This document shows, one piece after another, positions 5,074 to 5,618 of a stretch of 5,618 nt of DNA. The notes under the pieces are model-generated. The model saw nothing but the letters and a program-made list of their open reading frames with translations. It was not told the DNA's origin and did not search any database. Numbering within the stretch: the stretch's first letter is position 1; each line of letters starts with the position of its first letter. The DNA comes from Desulfobacterales bacterium (GTDB lineage: Bacteria; Desulfobacterota; Desulfobacteria; Desulfobacterales; C00003060): assembly GCA_030668505.1 (NCBI GenBank), contig DAOUTV010000147.1, forward strand, positions 1 to 5,618, written 5' to 3'. The translations under genes were made by a program, and so were the position numbers.

Positions 5074-5618
5074 ATGGACCTGTGGCGATTAACCATACAC
5101 GAAGCCCATGAACTCCTTACAAGGGGAGAGATCACTTCTGTTGAGCTTACCTCTTCGGTTTTTGATCGCATAGGTCAGGTTGATAATAGGACCGGAGCGT
5201 ATATAACGTTGGTCAAGGACCAGGCCATGGCTGAAGCTGAAGCAGCAGACGAGGTGATCAGGCAGGGTAAAGGTGGGCCGCTCACAGGGGTGCCTCTGGC
5301 CATCAAAGACGTTCTCTGCACAGAAGGGATTAGAACTACCTGTGGATCCAAGATATTGGAAAACTTTATCCCACCATACAGCAGCACGGTCGTAAACAAA
5401 CTCAAGAATGCCCACGCGGTCATTGTCGGGAAAACCAATATGGATGAATTCGCGATGGGTTCCTCCACTGAACATTCAGCCTTGAAGGTAACCCGGAACC
5501 CGTGGGATTTGACACGTATTCCGGGAGGCTCCAGCGGGGGCTCCGCAGCAGCCGTAGCTGCTGATGAATGCATTGGGGCGATAGGCACCGACACAGGAGG
5601 CTCCATACGACAGCCGGC
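5074..5618 (+). CDS. gatA: Asp-tRNA(Asn)/Glu-tRNA(Gln) amidotransferase subunit A (5' part, cut by window end)
   Basis: GatA is the glutaminase/amidase subunit of GatCAB; it releases ammonia from glutamine and feeds it to GatB for amidation of mischarged tRNA. The window holds the first 181 codons plus two bases, and the frame is still open at the edge; the full family length is about 480-490. ATG 5074 has AGGA 6 bases upstream. The N-terminus MDLWRLTIHEAHELLTRGEI is typical. The amidase-signature Ser-cisSer-Lys triad is present: Lys78 in GVPLAIKDV, Ser153 in PGGSSGGSAAAVAA and Ser177 in GTDTGGSIRQPA, each one position before the numbering known for Staphylococcus aureus GatA (79, 154, 178). 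The motif GKTNMDEFAMGSSTE is also intact. gatB is expected downstream but cannot be seen. Confidence 0.97.
   Translation, partial: MDLWRLTIHEAHELLTRGEITSVELTSSVFDRIGQVDNRTGAYITLVKDQAMAEAEAADEVIRQGKGGPLTGVPLAIKDVLCTEGIRTTCGSKILENFIPPYSSTVVNKLKNAHAVIVGKTNMDEFAMGSSTEHSALKVTRNPWDLTRIPGGSSGGSAAAVAADECIGAIGTDTGGSIRQP

Noticed and set aside
5089..5606. Long minus-strand open frames opposite gatA
   Set aside because: They lie antisense to a clearly recognised GatA with its catalytic triad intact; their translations look like nothing known.

Overview
The window is a stretch of ordinary bacterial chromosome. It carries five protein genes: enolase on the minus strand, then arginyl-tRNA synthetase, a membrane-anchored SPOR-domain protein, GatC and the first 181 codons of GatA, all on the plus strand. 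The base composition is mid-GC. The order argS, SPOR protein, gatC, gatA and the types of intergenic repeats remind me of Desulfobacterota (the former Deltaproteobacteria, for example Syntrophobacterales- or Desulfobacterales-like genomes). That assignment is inference from familiarity, not from a search.

Layout. Positions 1-233 lie downstream of eno and hold a CACGAAA-type repeat present in both orientations. Enolase occupies 1505-234. The 182-base divergent spacer 1506-1687 holds a near-consensus sigma70 promoter for eno (TTGACA, 17 bases, TATGAT), a symmetric TTGAC-GCT-GTCAA dyad over its -35 box, a leader hairpin, and a weaker candidate promoter for argS. argS occupies 1688-3364, the SPOR gene 3585-4235, gatC 4516-4803, and gatA runs from 5074 off the right edge.

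The three gaps between the plus-strand genes are unusually long for co-directional housekeeping genes (220, 280 and 270 bases), and each is filled by a different repeat architecture. The argS-SPOR gap has AAAGCTGAAAGC-type inverted repeats and a GTGAAAT/ATTTCAC hairpin. The SPOR-gatC gap has two opposed 9-bp tandem arrays around a GC-rich palindromic core, then a CACTTTAG array reaching almost to the gatC ribosome binding site. The gatC-gatA gap has a 157-bp MITE-like element with 25-bp terminal inverted repeats and inner CCCCCTTT/AAAGGGGG hairpins.

Function. Enolase serves glycolysis and gluconeogenesis. ArgRS makes Arg-tRNA. GatC and GatA, with GatB expected just beyond the window, form the tRNA-dependent amidotransferase that converts Glu-tRNA(Gln) and/or Asp-tRNA(Asn) to the amidated forms. 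The SPOR protein probably binds septal or denuded peptidoglycan. I see no new multi-gene system; the unexplained signal is in the non-coding repeats.
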